A stretch of DNA of 64,000 bases from Phymatolithon calcareum (taxonomy: Eukaryota > Rhodophyta > Florideophyceae > Hapalidiales): assembly GCA_977006965.1 (NCBI GenBank), contig OZ345381.1, positions 744,001 through 808,000 on the forward strand, read 5' to 3'. The translations under genes were made by a program, and so were the position numbers. Of the stretch, positions 1 through 11,162 are shown one piece after another. The notes below the pieces were generated by a model, which saw only the letters and a program-made list of their open reading frames with translations, had not been told where the DNA came from and did no database searches. Every line of letters starts with the position of its first letter. Position 1 is the stretch's first letter.

Positions 1-8
1 TGGAACCT

Positions 9-1772
9 ATGAAGATAGAGCTCAAGGATAATGTACGGCCTGTTCGTGCCAAACATAGACGTTACACAACGGAAGGGAGAATATTCATGGAACGATATGT
101 TGAGCGAGCGATTGAATATGGGTTCGGAAAAATCAACACTACTGCCAAATGGGTGGCCGCGCCGGTCTTGGTGAAGAAGCCTGCGCCTGCGTTCTTCCGC
201 CTCACTTTTGATTATCGAGCGATCAATGCTGCAACATTATCGGTGTCATGGCCGATGCCCCATTTGGACTCGGAATTGGCAGACCTGGCGGGAAGCAAAC
301 ATTTCGCGACAGTTGATTTCGTCAGCGGATACTGGCAGCTCCCTTTGGAGGAGAGCAGCCAAGAACTGTTATGCTTTATGACATCTAACAAAGTGGTGCA
401 ACCGACAAGGTGCACACAAGGGGCCAAGAACGCAGCGGCTAATTTTCAGTCGAAAATTGAACCCCTCTTTTCGACAATTCGGGACCAGCTCAAGGCGTGG
501 CTCGATGATTTCATGCTGCATAACAAAACGGAAAATGGACTACTCGAAGGACTACGGACGTTTTTTAAGATATGTCGTCAGCGTCATCTCAAGATCGGTA
601 TAGCAAAGTCGCATCTGTACCTAAAACAAGTGCACTGGTGCGGAAGACTGATCGACGGAGGAGGAATTCAGTTTGACCTAAGAAATATCAGCGGACTACA
701 GAAAATACACCTTCCAGTTACTGCAGGAGAATTATGTGAGTACGTTCACTGCTTACAATGGATGTCTACCAGTATCCCAGACTTTCAGAACAGGATTGAG
801 CCGATGCGAAAGGTACTGGAAGAGGCGTACAAGAAAAGCGGCTCCCGTACAAAGAGATCGGTTCAGAATATCACGGTGGAGAGCTTGGGCTGGGGGAAAG
901 AGCACAAGGCTCTCTTTCATGAGTTTCAGGAGCAGCTCCGTAATATTGTCAAACTGAAACTGGGGCCCCAAGATTGGCCTACAGTAATCGGCATGATAAT
1001 GACAGCTCTTAATGAAGCTCCACTCAAGCGACTGGGAAGTCGTGAGGATGGGACTTTTAGAACCCCTTTGGAGGTTATGACCGGAATCAAGCCGGCAAGG
1101 GCAATGCTGCATTCAACAGCAATTGGAAAATCCAATGCCAAAGTGAGGAACCTAGAGAAAATCCGGGCAATGCAGATATTGGACATTGCTGGTTTGCAAA
1201 AGCAGTTTGATGGATTGCACAAGGACGTGGCGGAGCGAGTCACTGAAAACTGTGCGAAAAACATCAAGTCGCATAACAAGAAAACGAACTTGGTGGTGCC
1301 TAAATTTGAAAAGGGTGATTTTGTCTTGGTAAGACGTGCACAAGACAAATGCCACAAGCAATCGTATCGATGGGTCGGACCGCGCCGAATTACCAAAGTC
1401 GTCAGTGAGCTGATCTATGAGGTAGAGCACATGTTAACTCAAAAAGTTGAGAAAGTACATGCGGCACGCTTACAGCTGTACCGAGCGGGAATGGACGGGG
1501 CAAAAGTATCCAAGGAACTCCTATCGCATACGGAGTGTAGTGAGGCCAAATACGAAATCGTGGACGAGGTACTCGACGTGGCAGGGAACGAAAAGGAAGG
1601 AATATTTGTTCAAGTTAAATGGTTGGGATTGCCGGATCGTAAAGATTGGACCTGGCACCCAATCAAAGCTATCCATGAAGATATTCCGGACAAGGTTGAG
1701 GAATTTTTGAGGACAACTAAGAAGAAGCGCGCTGTCAAGCAAGCTCGCGAACAGATTGGTCTGTCCCTGTAA
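9..1772 (+). CDS. Ty3/gypsy chromovirus-type Pol ORF with internal deletion
   Basis: Retrotransposon polyprotein fragment. Residues 1-290 are a Ty3-type reverse transcriptase: the first catalytic Asp is in TVDFVSGYWQLPL (about 103) and the active-site box is WLDD (about 164-167), a variant of YxDD. At about residue 312 the protein jumps straight into the integrase C-terminal part (TPLEVMTG, then YRWVGPRRI) and ends in a chromodomain-like segment (about 510-565, with VKWLGLPDRKDWTWHP). RNase H and the integrase catalytic core are missing, yet the frame stays open, so the deletion was in frame. The N-terminal part lies outside the window. A C-terminal chromodomain is typical of chromoviruses, where it guides integration to chromatin. 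This copy cannot be autonomous. Confidence 0.85.
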   Translation: MKIELKDNVRPVRAKHRRYTTEGRIFMERYVERAIEYGFGKINTTAKWVAAPVLVKKPAPAFFRLTFDYRAINAATLSVSWPMPHLDSELADLAGSKHFATVDFVSGYWQLPLEESSQELLCFMTSNKVVQPTRCTQGAKNAAANFQSKIEPLFSTIRDQLKAWLDDFMLHNKTENGLLEGLRTFFKICRQRHLKIGIAKSHLYLKQVHWCGRLIDGGGIQFDLRNISGLQKIHLPVTAGELCEYVHCLQWMSTSIPDFQNRIEPMRKVLEEAYKKSGSRTKRSVQNITVESLGWGKEHKALFHEFQEQLRNIVKLKLGPQDWPTVIGMIMTALNEAPLKRLGSREDGTFRTPLEVMTGIKPARAMLHSTAIGKSNAKVRNLEKIRAMQILDIAGLQKQFDGLHKDVAERVTENCAKNIKSHNKKTNLVVPKFEKGDFVLVRRAQDKCHKQSYRWVGPRRITKVVSELIYEVEHMLTQKVEKVHAARLQLYRAGMDGAKVSKELLSHTECSEAKYEIVDEVLDVAGNEKEGIFVQVKWLGLPDRKDWTWHPIKAIHEDIPDKVEEFLRTTKKKRAVKQAREQIGLSL

Positions 1773-2290
1773 ATGCCTCTGCTAAGCAGAGCCATGGGGC
1801 ACTGTAGATATGGGACGATACCAAGCGTTCGCCAAGCAAGGAGCAGAACGACACTTAAGAGGTAACCCATAATTACGGGGCATTTACTTACGCAATCAGG
1901 GCAAAAAGACTGGATTGCGTGGATAAGGTAATTGATAGATTTAGGGTATTGTAAAAGGCTATAAAAGCCAGCCCTTCCAGCCTCTCATTGAGAGGGAGAG
2001 GCATCGGGCTTTTTAGGAGCATGTGTTGTGATTAAGGACTGTCTCCCCTCAGTTCTTTTGCAGGGCTTGTGGGCGTCTAAAGTGTCAATGCACATATTTG
2101 TATAACTTTATCAGGCGCTGACCTTATATATTGTTTAGAAAAGTCTATATTATGCCATCCTCATGATCTCTTTGGCGAAATCTCACAACCACTCCCGCCC
2201 TCCCACCATTTCTACTTCCCTAATCATGCCTTACACTATTTTCCAGCAATCAATCAAAGCCCTCGCGCAGGGCTCTCTGCAGAACGTATC
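1773..2290 (+). other. Downstream flank of the Ty3 Pol, candidate 3' LTR
   Basis: There is no gene here. The stretch directly follows the Pol stop codon and holds a TATA-like ctataaaag near 1960 followed by a GC-rich inverted motif and a long T/A-rich stretch, as expected for an LTR. The 5' LTR lies outside the window, so the ends cannot be set by comparison. Confidence 0.35.
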
Positions 2291-2371
2291 AACGCTCGTT
2301 CAAAGAAAGCAGGCTATACTCTAGATGATGACGCACGTTGCATTGACTTAAAATGAGACCTGAGTTGCGGC

Positions 2372-2508
2372 GAAGGCGGTACGAGATTTCCCACGTGTCT
2401 TTTTTAGCGGGCCAAACGCCAATAAAATGAAAGTGCCAGCGACGCACTCTCATTTTATTGGCGTTTGGCCCGCTACAAAAGGCATATGGGAAATCTCGTA
2501 CCGCCTTC
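2372..2508. repeat. Near-perfect 137-bp hairpin (65-bp stem, 7-nt loop)
   Basis: The arms 2372-2436 and 2444-2508 are reverse complements with 5 mismatches in 65 positions and no indel. The loop is 2437-2443 (cagcgac). The outer end starts gaaggcggtacgag and returns as ctcgtaccgccttc. No coding sequence overlaps convincingly. It could be a MITE relic or the source of a foldback RNA; no target-site duplication is obvious. Confidence 0.85.
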
Positions 2509-2731
2509 ACGGCAATTTTAGACAATCTGTGTAGCAAGAATGGCTCCCCACTGACAGTCACATCACAGGCTGCTCATGAAGTTAGTTTGAAGCGCACTGG
2601 TACAAACACGCTCCATGGGAGAGGTTAGAGGCGCGAGGAATCGGTTGAATTTCTACGTGCCCTCCTATTGGTTAATATCGAGCGCTTTCAGGAGCTTTCC
2701 GCAAAGCTCTCGCCAGTAATATTGAAAATGC

Positions 2732-3727
2732 ATGCCGGCACTTGCTTTCGGATGCATATGGACCTTCCACGGCAACGAAATTCGACCCTGTTGCAAAAAG
2801 CTTTATGATTCTGTCACAATTGAGTGGATATACTCTTTAGGTTGCGATTCAATATCAAAGTCCACAAGCAGTGCGGATCTCATCAATTGGAAGGATGCAA
2901 TGTTGATTTTATGATTGTGCTTATGATTAATTTCTGCTGGTGAACACGGAGGAAGCGCATTTTGTTGCAAATATGGACAATAACAGAAAAAGTCAGGTTA
3001 AAGGGCCAAGAGAAGGTCCATTACGCTTACGTGGTTTCCGGTGGTGAGAGTATGACTCTTCTCTTGCGTATTTCAGGGGGTGTGAAATCAAAAATTGGAA
3101 GTCCCATTTATCGTTTTTATGAATAAGAACTCGAGTGACTGAAAATGCGACATGAGCATCGTACTGCACCGGAACAAGTGGATGGATGGATCACTGTGTA
3201 CTCTTGGAGTGGCTGGAAGAGCCTCGCACAATTGGTATGCATCCTGGTGCCCAGCGTGTTCTGTTTTTAGACAAATGCAGTGGTTATGATGAGACCGCAC
3301 CGCAACTTCAAGCATTGAAGAGAATTAACATGCTATTGAAAAGATTTCCGTCCAATGCAACTCATTTGTGTTAAACGCTGACTTATTCGTTATCAAAATT
3401 TAAAGATGTCTGGAGAAAGGAATGGGAATCCATTAAGCGCGATCTGATTGAACAAGATGATCGGTAGAATCATGTATCGGACCAAGAACGCTCATAAATC
3501 ACAGAAAATCTTAGTTTTTGAACTTGACAGCAAAATGTGTCAATCTGCTAAATGATATAAAAGATGAAAATAATGGTTCATACACTCGGAAAGCAATGCT
3601 TCGCTGTGACCTTGCGCTGGACGTTGATGGAACCTGGAAGGTGTCGCAGCTTTCAAAAGAGCACTTTTGCGGGGTTCCTCTGAGCATTTTTGGAGAGGGT
3701 AGTGAATATATAGAAAATAAAATCTAA
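2732..3727 (+). pseudogene. Decayed pogo/Tigger-like (DDE_1) transposase
   Basis: Several open pieces in shifting frames together resemble a DDE-superfamily transposase. The best piece (3186-3374) contains a VLFLDKCSGYDE box in the position of the second catalytic Asp, followed by ALKRINMLLKRFPSNATH, a pattern typical of pogo-like enzymes. The next frame continues with KDVWRKEWESIKRDL and stops near 3462; a further piece (3518-3727) with NGSYTRKAMLRCDLALDVDGTW looks like the C-terminal tail. An upstream patch at 3040-3110 reads LLLRISGGVKSKIGSP. Several frameshifts and stops make it non-functional. The family assignment is from motif recognition only. Confidence 0.55.
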
Positions 3728-3730
3728 AAT

Positions 3731-4480
3731 GTATTAAATATCAACTGTAAACTTTTCATTTTCAGAACTACTTTGTGTATTTCTCGTTCTCGACAAACCA
3801 GACACTAAATTCAGGACTCAGTAGTGTAATGATCAGTACTCTGCGATGAAACGTGGGTTGCTCTCCACGAGTCTTAACCAGGGGTCGCATCGGACGGACT
3901 GCCCCGCTGGACCGCCAGGGGAACGGCTTTTCGACCGGATTCCGAGTGAGAATTTCGGACAAAAAAATGTTGTTGAGCGTTTTTTATATAAAATTTGAGC
4001 ACAAAAGTTGGATTCGACCGGTTTTTCATACGTAGATTCGACGGCGGACGAATTCGGACGAATACAAACAACAACAAAAACTGCCCGGACTGAGCACTGA
4101 GAAGCATATTTCGAAACAATCTATTTATCCGAACTCGGAAACATTTTTAGAGCCCGGTATGATACTGGATAAAATGAGTTGCATAGAAACATGATACGCC
4201 ATCGCATTGGATACTCGAGTTCAAATACATTCATTATTTGAAACAGCTGTATGTAGACTGTAAGATGGATCCATCGACCTCCAATATGATACATTCTTGC
4301 CAAGGAGATACTGTAGAAGGGCTGGGTATGAGTTATGAAACCCAGTCGCTCGTGGCCTGAGGAGTGAAAATGGGGATTTCTTCGGGCCCGGACTCAGTGC
4401 GGGGTAACATTTATCGCCACGGACTGAGTACGAGTGAAGTATTCGAAATCCCACTGGACACGGGGCGAACATATTCAAAT
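3731..4480. other. No gene recognised
   Basis: Only short overlapping ORFs on both strands. The motif ggacgaattcggacgaat near 4040 is a short local repeat. Confidence 0.5.
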
Positions 4481-4487
4481 ATATGAC

Positions 4488-5062
4488 CAGGGGAATGTTA
4501 GGGGGGGAGTAAAGCAAACCTCTTTTCTACCCTCCCAGTGATTGCCTTGCGCGTATGAAACACTGTAAATGTATCATAGAAGTATGTGAAAAATAGAAGA
4601 ATAGCTGTAAGTCTTTCGCGAACATTACGAGTTCGTAATGTGAGCGAGGCTCTCGTTGCAGATCCATTTCTTGGTGAAAATAAATGGAATTAATGTTTTT
4701 TTGTACTCGATGTGCACCGCGCACAAATCGGCCATGGCGCTTGATTTATAGTTTTCGCAAATATTATTCTTTGTCTCATCAGTCCTAATTGCACACATCA
4801 GACCTGTGCCGGCTAAAGCAGACTTTACTGCAGAGTCCATACACTGTAAATCACCATCTAGACGTCGGAGTCGCCCTGGCACTTCCCTATTGGAAAACGA
4901 TTAACTTCGTCCTACTCATACCCCCGTGGGCAGCTAATTTTAACATTACAATTTTGATACTGGCAAATGCTCATAATTTACCTGGCACAACTCTTGCGTC
5001 TTTTTTGCTTTACTTTATGTGACATAAAATTTTTGCTTTACTCCCTCTCTAACATTCCCCTG
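4488..5062. mobile_element. Non-autonomous TIR element, 7-bp TSD family, copy 1
   Basis: A 575-bp element. Its left end CAGGGGAATGTTAGGGGGGG and the inverted right end (ctctaacattcccctg) form TIRs of about 33 bp running into agtaaagcaaa. It is flanked by the 7-bp direct repeat ATATGAC (4481-4487 and 5063-5069). The interior shares patches with the copy at 24845-25201, such as gaacatt and ctctcgttgca followed by a tggtgaaaa motif. It has no coding capacity. The superfamily is undecided: 7-bp duplications are uncommon among TIR transposons. Confidence 0.85.
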
Positions 5063-5490
5063 ATATGACACTGATAACCACCGAACAAACCTATTGGTTG
5101 CGTCGATCGGTGACGGATTGAACCCGTGAAATAGTTTTAATACACGGACCACGCTCATCCATAGTCCGTCCGCTGCGATCCCTGGTCCCAACCCAATTGG
5201 ATACCATTTCGCTGAAAACAGTACAATTTTGATATTTGTGTGCTATGGGGCAAAATCGGGTAAATATGAGATTATAATTTTTATTGAATTAAGAGGAAAT
5301 TATTTGCATACTCACCAAGTTCGCCGTATTTTCTAATATACTCACTTTGCAGAGGGAGTTGCGGGAAAAGTCCTAATTTACAGGGCAGGGGGGCTGGTTC
5401 TATTCTACGAAGGGTAGACACTAAGCTTCGCAGTCCAGAGTGAATACCATATTTTTCCGGGCTGCCACATTTTATTTCTTCAAAAATCAT
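5063..5490. other. Left flank of element A, possible TIR remnant
   Basis: No gene. A gagggagttgcgggaaaag motif at about 5351-5370 is roughly the inverse of tgtttcccgcatctcccagg at about 8394-8413, beyond the other gene of element A, and both resemble the inner part of the TIR of element B. This suggests the ends of element A lie near 5.3 and 8.45 kb, but the outer boundaries are not resolved. Confidence 0.35.
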
Positions 5491-6407
5491 CTAAAAATCA
5501 ATGTGAAAGAGAGGATCTTCTTGTATCATAATCTGTGTAACATTCAAAACTGCAAAAAAGCAATCTGAATGCCGCTCTAACGGGTGCCGAAACCGGTGTT
5601 TCAGCACGAAAAAGTGCTTCAGCCTCTTATTGGCTATCTCATGCCGCGCGCGGATTTGCGCCAATAAACGATGACTGGGGTGTAAGCTCCCCGGGAGCTG
5701 TATGCACCGTGTGTCAGGGTACCCGTCGTCAGCCACGACAAACTCATCAAATTCAAGTAAAATTTTAAGTCCCTCCCGGAATATTCTTACATCGCTGTAA
5801 GAACCGGCGGGCCATGGTCCAGTGGCCCATACAATCTGGGCATTCTCGACAGAGATAGCGATCTCATATCGAACTCCAGGACCGTGAAATTTATGAGAGT
5901 ATCAACCTTTATCAAATGGGACCGGCTCCTGAATTGGACAGTCTGTCCCATCAACTGAGATCCTACAGCCTTCGATTGGCTCGTTCGCAAATCGCTCACA
6001 GAGATCGATCTAAAACACGAGGAATTGGATTAGATTTAGAACAAAACAAAACCTTGAAAAAATAATAGAAATCAATCCATTTTTAATGAGCTCAAAAGAC
6101 GAACATAAACCCACTGCCACTTACGGAATGTTTTTTCGTCGACACCGGCGATAATCGCATGAACATGTTCGGTCCCGTACACCTTCAAAAACATCAAGGC
6201 CCAGCGAAGGTGTACGGGATCGGGGGAGGGGGGCAGCCGGCCAGACAGCAGCTGCCAAATGAGGGCACATGCGGTCGGGCTCGCTCCAAAGAGAGAGCGA
6301 AACCGCCGAGTTTGCGTAGCAATGCTGATCCCTGGGGCTCGTCGGCACAATACGAGCCCCATAGCTCTGAAGTCTGCAGCGCCCAGCATATCGTCCTTCT
6401 GCACCAT
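5491..6407 (-). pseudogene. Element A: HARBI1-like transposase, one nonsense codon
   Basis: DDE transposase of the PIF/Harbinger type in two exons. Exon 1 (6407 to about 6078) gives a helical N-terminal part ending ...DEKTFRKWQWVYVRLL, matching FRKWQWLFVRLI in element B. Exon 2 (6009-5491) carries SVDGTDCPIQEPVPF with the first catalytic Asp, VVADDGYPD with the second, and RARHEIANKRLKHF with the Glu. A TGA at 5912-5914 interrupts exon 2 at the position where B has the Trp of KWYSHKF. The putative intron (about 6010-6077) ends in TTTTAG but begins GATTGA instead of GT, so the donor also looks mutated. The partner gene is divergent at 7365-8350. Confidence 0.75.
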
Positions 6408-7364
6408 CGTTGCTTCTGTGCGGCATGCAGCATTACCCCGATGCCTTCTCTGTATATATACCGTAAAACAATGTTCATATTTTATGATTTTTTATTTCAG
6501 AAAAATTAAATCTGATGCCTCTTTTGATACTGCTGTAACATTCGATGTAACGGTTATTTTTGATGGCACAATTCAAATTTCAAAACTGACCTTCTTATCA
6601 TATTGTATCCAGTGCTGTATCCAGCAGTTATAACTTTTTGTTCAGTTCAAACAAGTATGACGTATGATAGTTGCAGATTGGTCAGATCTGACCGTTCATT
6701 CAGACAGCATGAAACAGTAATAACGGACGAATTTTAAAGGCGCTCGTTTCCAAAACGGCAGCACTTATTGAGCACAGAGTACCACTGCCAGGTACAAAAT
6801 GACTATATTTATACATACATTAGATGCAACTCTAACTTATGACGGTCAAAAAATTCTTCACATCTTCAAAAAAGAGAAGATATTGAGACTTAAAAAACGT
6901 CCTTTTTGCAGTTTTTGAACCTATTTTATGAAAAATCTAGTTGCCCATTCTTAAAAATTATTGTGCACTCTGATAGATCTAGTGTAAATGTAGTTGGATT
7001 TTTGATTTTGTAAAGTTTAGAAGAGCGATCGCGCTGTTATTGCTCGGCAAAGTTCATAACCGTTCTGAAGGGAAGTTTTAAAAACCGCCATGGACGTTCT
7101 AGAAAACGTCCACACCGTTTTCCTGAAATTGAATGCATCCATTTTTCTCATACTCAGCCAATTGCTGCGAACTATTTCAAATGAGCTGCAAAAATACATT
7201 CAGGCAGCCAATATGACAAATTCTGTATAATAAAAAAGAAGAGACTCTTCTTTTCATACAGTATGGCCACGTGTATACTTCCCGCCTTTCTAGTACTACT
7301 TTAGCATCAGACACCAACCCAGTCAGTTTGCTGGGTTGGCAAGAACTGTAGCCTGGAGTCCAAC
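6408..7364. promoter_or_regulatory. Element A divergent intergenic region
   Basis: It separates the two divergent genes of element A and has no ORF of its own that I can support. It is AT-rich and holds several small inverted repeats: aaaagaag/cttctttt around 7231-7253, and ccaacccag/ctgggttgg (7314-7322 and 7331-7339), the latter just upstream of the accessory ATG. The layout parallels 12090-12994 in element B, which suggests a bidirectional promoter and possible transposase-binding sites. Confidence 0.4.
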
Positions 7365-8350
7365 ATGGCACCGAAGCGCAAATCCCCTAAGACCGATTCT
7401 ATGGCAGCAAATCCAAAAGATGCACGTGTATTGGCGACTTTTGTGGCAACGGGGGCTATTAAGCCCGATGACAAGCCATCTTTGTGGTACAAGAACCCAA
7501 AACATGCAACTACATTTTCGTCCGTTGGGTCGGACAAATTTCGGAGAAGGTTCCGGAAGCTTCTGGAGGAGAAGTACGGCTCAGTGGGAAAAGGTATGTT
7601 TTATTTTTTGTTTTTTGTTTCTTGATTTTTGCTTTTTGCTTTTGCTGACTTTGCCGTTCTGCAGAAGCAGCATCATCGCGGCTGCGGCCGAAGACGACGG
7701 CCGCGGTCAGCGACGACGACGACGGCGACGATGACGGCGAAGATCTCGACGACTTCGTCGTCGAGGACGAGGCCGAGCTTGCCGGCGATGCCGGCGGCGG
7801 GGGGACGCGGGCTGAGCTTATGATGCCCACGCTGCAGTTCAAGCCGCTGTCTGTGGTGTCCCAGTGGAGAGACCCGCGGACAAAGGACAATCGTGTCAGT
7901 GTCGGCTCCCTGCTCCCGACCGGTGTCGGGGAGCGGCCGGGGGAAGTCAAGGTGGAAGCCAACGGTTGGGTGCTCAAGATAACCGTCGTCTGGCCATCCG
8001 TGCTCACGGATCTCACAATGCTCAACGCAATGTGGCTGCAAGGGGACGGAGTCCCCAGAATTGAGGACCACCACCCGCAGGTGCAGGGTTTCTACCAGTA
8101 CTTGGAGCAATTTAAAAATCGCGAAAAGGACTCTATCGAGTCCTACGCGAGATTCGCCCTCCCCTTCTATGTCAAACCAGACTTCGAAACGCACCTGCTG
8201 GCCTGGGAAGGAACGGCCCAGAGGGTTCTTTTTATTACTTTGTCTGCTCCTGAGCGGCACTTCGTAGAGCCGGAAGACCGGCTCGTAGTGAAAACGTTGA
8301 AGTCTGCCCCGAAGTCGATAACCTCCACAGTCTCGCAGTCCTCCAATTAG
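7365..8350 (+). CDS. Element A: conserved accessory protein, unknown function
   Basis: Two-exon gene: exon 1 7365-7593, intron 7594-7664 (GTATGT...CTGCAG, 71 nt, phase 1), exon 2 7665-8350, giving 304 aa. The basic start MAPKRKSPK is followed by a short helical region, then after the intron an Asp/Glu-rich linker, then a conserved domain (MPTLQFKPLSVVSQW ... VSVGSLLPTGV ... VKVEANGWVLKITVVWPS). The same order, start and intron phase occur in the minus-strand gene of element B, so the two are homologues. The LPTGV...VKVEANGWVLKI pattern faintly recalls the beta-sandwich of Hsp20/CS domains; that is a guess. I do not recognise the family. The frame is intact while its transposase is broken. Confidence 0.75.
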
Positions 8351-9897
8351 ATTACGGTTAAACCACATCATATTAGATAATTGTTACATTTTGACTGTTT
8401 CCCGCATCTCCCAGGTGCACTTGTCATTAACAGTTTTGCTGACAGTCCCCGAGCTCTGGTCCATCGTACTGGTCCGTTAGTAAGCGTTTGTTCACACGTA
8501 TAGTACCATAGTACAGTAACTGTAATTTCTGCTCAAGTCACGGAGTGAAAAACTCAACGGGGACCATTTAAATGACCGTTGACAGTGCCTAACAACGTTT
8601 TCGAAGTTTAGGTTGACGTCGGGGAGCAGATTCAACTTCATCGCCACAGTCACCCTCACCCTCGTCAACTACTTCGAAAGAAAGCTCTACCCCACGAAAT
8701 GAATGGACAGTTTGCCAGCAACGCTACAGATATGTCCCTTTTTGAAACTAAAGGTGCTCTAGAATCCGCTGCTGCGTTCCACGCACCGTTGGCAGGATAC
8801 TTACTTGCTGTTGTGCAGAGCAGAAAACACGCTTTACAGCTATCTCCTACTCAAAATGGAGCTCGCTTGACTATCACTCCAAATGTAGCTTCTGCCACAA
8901 AAAGGTCTTCGAAGGAAGCGTTGTACTTTAAGGACCCACTGAGATGAATTGTATAGAACATTGACTTGGCGAGACTTTATTGGATAAAAATCTAATTTTC
9001 CCATAATTTCGGCAATTTATGGGATGTAATACTCAGTAGGCAATATCTGAGCCATAACGAAGTTCGTTCCGCCCTTGACTTCGGAATCTTTTACAAAGAG
9101 CTTCAAACCGTTGCTCATATTTTAGAATATGCAAATACAAGTCGTTGAAGACAAAAATCTATGAAAAGAGTCAACTACAAGACGCTATACGAACAGAAAC
9201 GGCATGATTTAGATCGTTGTATATAAACAGCATTTGTGAGCGTTTGTATTTTGCGATTTCGCTCAAATTTCGTGTAGCTATGCGTTATACAAGGATAAAA
9301 AAGGTGTGCCCCGCGCCTATGCCGAAAGATTGATTTGATCTCGACGACAGAGCGCGGAAAATTGACAAAAAAAGAGTCTTTCCAATGCTGAGAATAGGTA
9401 CAACTATTGCACCACACGGCGCCGTTTATTGCAAAAGTTGTACCTCGCCGCGCAGCCAGAAAAGGAGGAAGCAACAATTGTGTGTTGTACTAAAATGCTA
9501 TTGTTTATTGAATGAAGCAAAGTTACCAATTGTGCCTTGCTAGTTCATTTGACACATTAATGCCGCGAAATGACGCCTTTCGACCACGCCAAGAACCACT
9601 AATACTTCCACTGCTTGGAAGCAGTATTCAAAGATTTGTATAATTCTAATAGGGCAGTTTGTACTTTATTTACGGAACTCACGTCCAATCAAAATTCATG
9701 GGAGTAGGTCCCTAAACACATCCTTCAAAGACCTTTATGTGGCAGAAGCTACATGCGGAGTGATGGTCAGAGCCCCAGAGGCCTAATTAGTCTACCGCTT
9801 TTCTATACATTTTTAGATTTTTAGGCCCATATATCATAAAGCTGCACCTGTCCCTGTAATGGACATAAAATAAGTACACCTGTGCAAAGTAAGTATA
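8351..9897. other. No gene recognised
   Basis: It probably contains the right end of element A near 8.4-8.5 kb. A small ORF at 8699-8947 (82 codons) has no recognisable feature. The remainder is AT-rich with no clear signal. Confidence 0.45.
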
Positions 9898-9900
9898 TTA

Positions 9901-10305
9901 GGCCCGTTTTATACGACACAAATCGAGCGTGAGGCGTGTGTATTTGTCATAGGATATTTTCGACGCTCGTTCAAGTGTTTTACACGACACGATTTTCGCG
10001 CGCGCAGCCATGTATTACAGTTGTGCATTATTTCGCGAAAGTGGAGGTAAGCCTACTATTTCGTTCCTTCAAATTTGGCCGTTTTTGAAACCATGCCGCC
10101 AGCAATGCTGAAAGTTCTTATCATAGATCCTCACGCAACTTACGCGACTCCAAATCTGCGGCAAGGGGAGTTGAGATTTTTGCGTGAGGATTTTATGACA
10201 AACGTGAGGCGGTGTAATTCAGAACTCACGAGAACTAAACGTTCGCTTACAGCGATATGCCAAATTCGCACGAACACGCCTGATTTGTGTCGTGCAAAAC
10301 GGTTT
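9901..10305. mobile_element. Internally deleted relative of Harbinger element C
   Basis: The left end GGCCCGTTTTATACGACACA and the following 150 bp match the left end of element C at 39341, and the right part (about 10075-10305) matches the right end of C at 43010-43232, down to a shared subterminal hairpin. The two genes of C are absent. The left flank is TTA, in line with the 3-bp duplications of Harbinger elements. The last bases of the right end have drifted (cgtgcaaaacggtt), so the exact end is uncertain. This is a non-autonomous derivative that C could in principle have mobilised. Confidence 0.8.
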
Positions 10306-10696
10306 TCGGTAAATACGGCAAACTTGGTGAGTATATACAGCTCGTGCAATTAATTATGAAAAATGCGGCTAATCATGAAATGGAAGATTTTATTAATACA
10401 AATATTCAAAATTAAGCTTTTTAGACAATTTCAGACGATAATTCTGCTACATTGAGGGCCATCAGCACGGGAAAGGATCAGAACTATTGATAAGTATGTG
10501 CTTCAGCTGTCACTATTGTAATCTGCGCACTCTTGTCGCCATATGGGCCAGTTACTGCACATAGAACGTGCCATTCCATCGCATGAGCCCCTCATTTAGA
10601 CCGGTCCCCTAGAAATGCTGCACTATGAATAATGCACTCTCCAACCTGCCGAGCAAGAACTTACCCCTCCCCCACTGATCCCCTCGCATTGTCACC
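10306..10696. other. No gene recognised
   Basis: Short spacer between the element C derivative and a transposase fragment. It contains nothing I can identify. Confidence 0.5.
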
Positions 10697-11012
10697 ATGC
10701 CGCGCAAGGGCAGCCTCAAGGGTAGTCGCAAGAACCGCGCCTACAATGAAGCGGTCCGTCTCGTCCTAGGCGAGAACTACACCTTCTCCACCGCTGCCGC
10801 AGCAGTCCGGAACGGTGTTACAACGATTACCCTATTCCGACGCGTTAAGCTCTCTCGCGCGCCCGTCCTCCCATCTATCCGAAAAGTAGGCCGCCCCTGC
10901 TCGCTGTCCGCTGAGCAAGAGGAAGTGCCCATCTCTGCCTTAAGTATGACTCCAAAGGCTCCCCGATTGTGAAGGCGGATCTCGCGAGCATCGGTTATGA
11001 ACTCTGCATACA
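10697..11012 (+). pseudogene. N-terminal HTH fragment of a pogo-like transposase
   Basis: It begins MPRKGSLKGSRKNRAYNEAV and continues with a helix-turn-helix of the psq/Tc5 type (FSTAAAAVRNGVTTITLFRRV), then KVGRPCSLSAEQEE, typical of the N-terminus of pogo/DDE_1 transposases. After about residue 83 the frame shifts by one and resumes as KYDSKGSPIVKADLASIGYELC up to the left end of element B at 11013, which interrupts it. No catalytic domain follows clearly on the far side of B. Confidence 0.6.
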
Positions 11013-11084
11013 TGTGGGGTTGTGAATCGCACAGGATGGCACACTGGTTTTCGTCGGGTTGTTCCCTGGAGGTTACGGGAAACG
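11013..11084 (+). repeat. Element B left TIR
   Basis: 72 bp ending ggttacgggaaacg. It pairs with the right TIR, which is split into 14017-14033 and 15065-15121, with about 5 mismatches. It also serves as the empty-site reference for the foldback insertion in the right TIR. Confidence 0.85.
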
Positions 11085-11162
11085 TCTATTTTATCGATAT
11101 TGATGAAAGTATGATGTAAAATAATTAAATATCAGTTGAAATGCATAGGTTTTTATTCAGAG

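Noticed and set aside
7510-8371. Long minus-strand ORFs opposite the element A accessory gene
   Set aside because: They mirror GC-rich codon composition of the real gene, and the Asp/Glu-rich exon gives Ser-rich antisense frames without domains.
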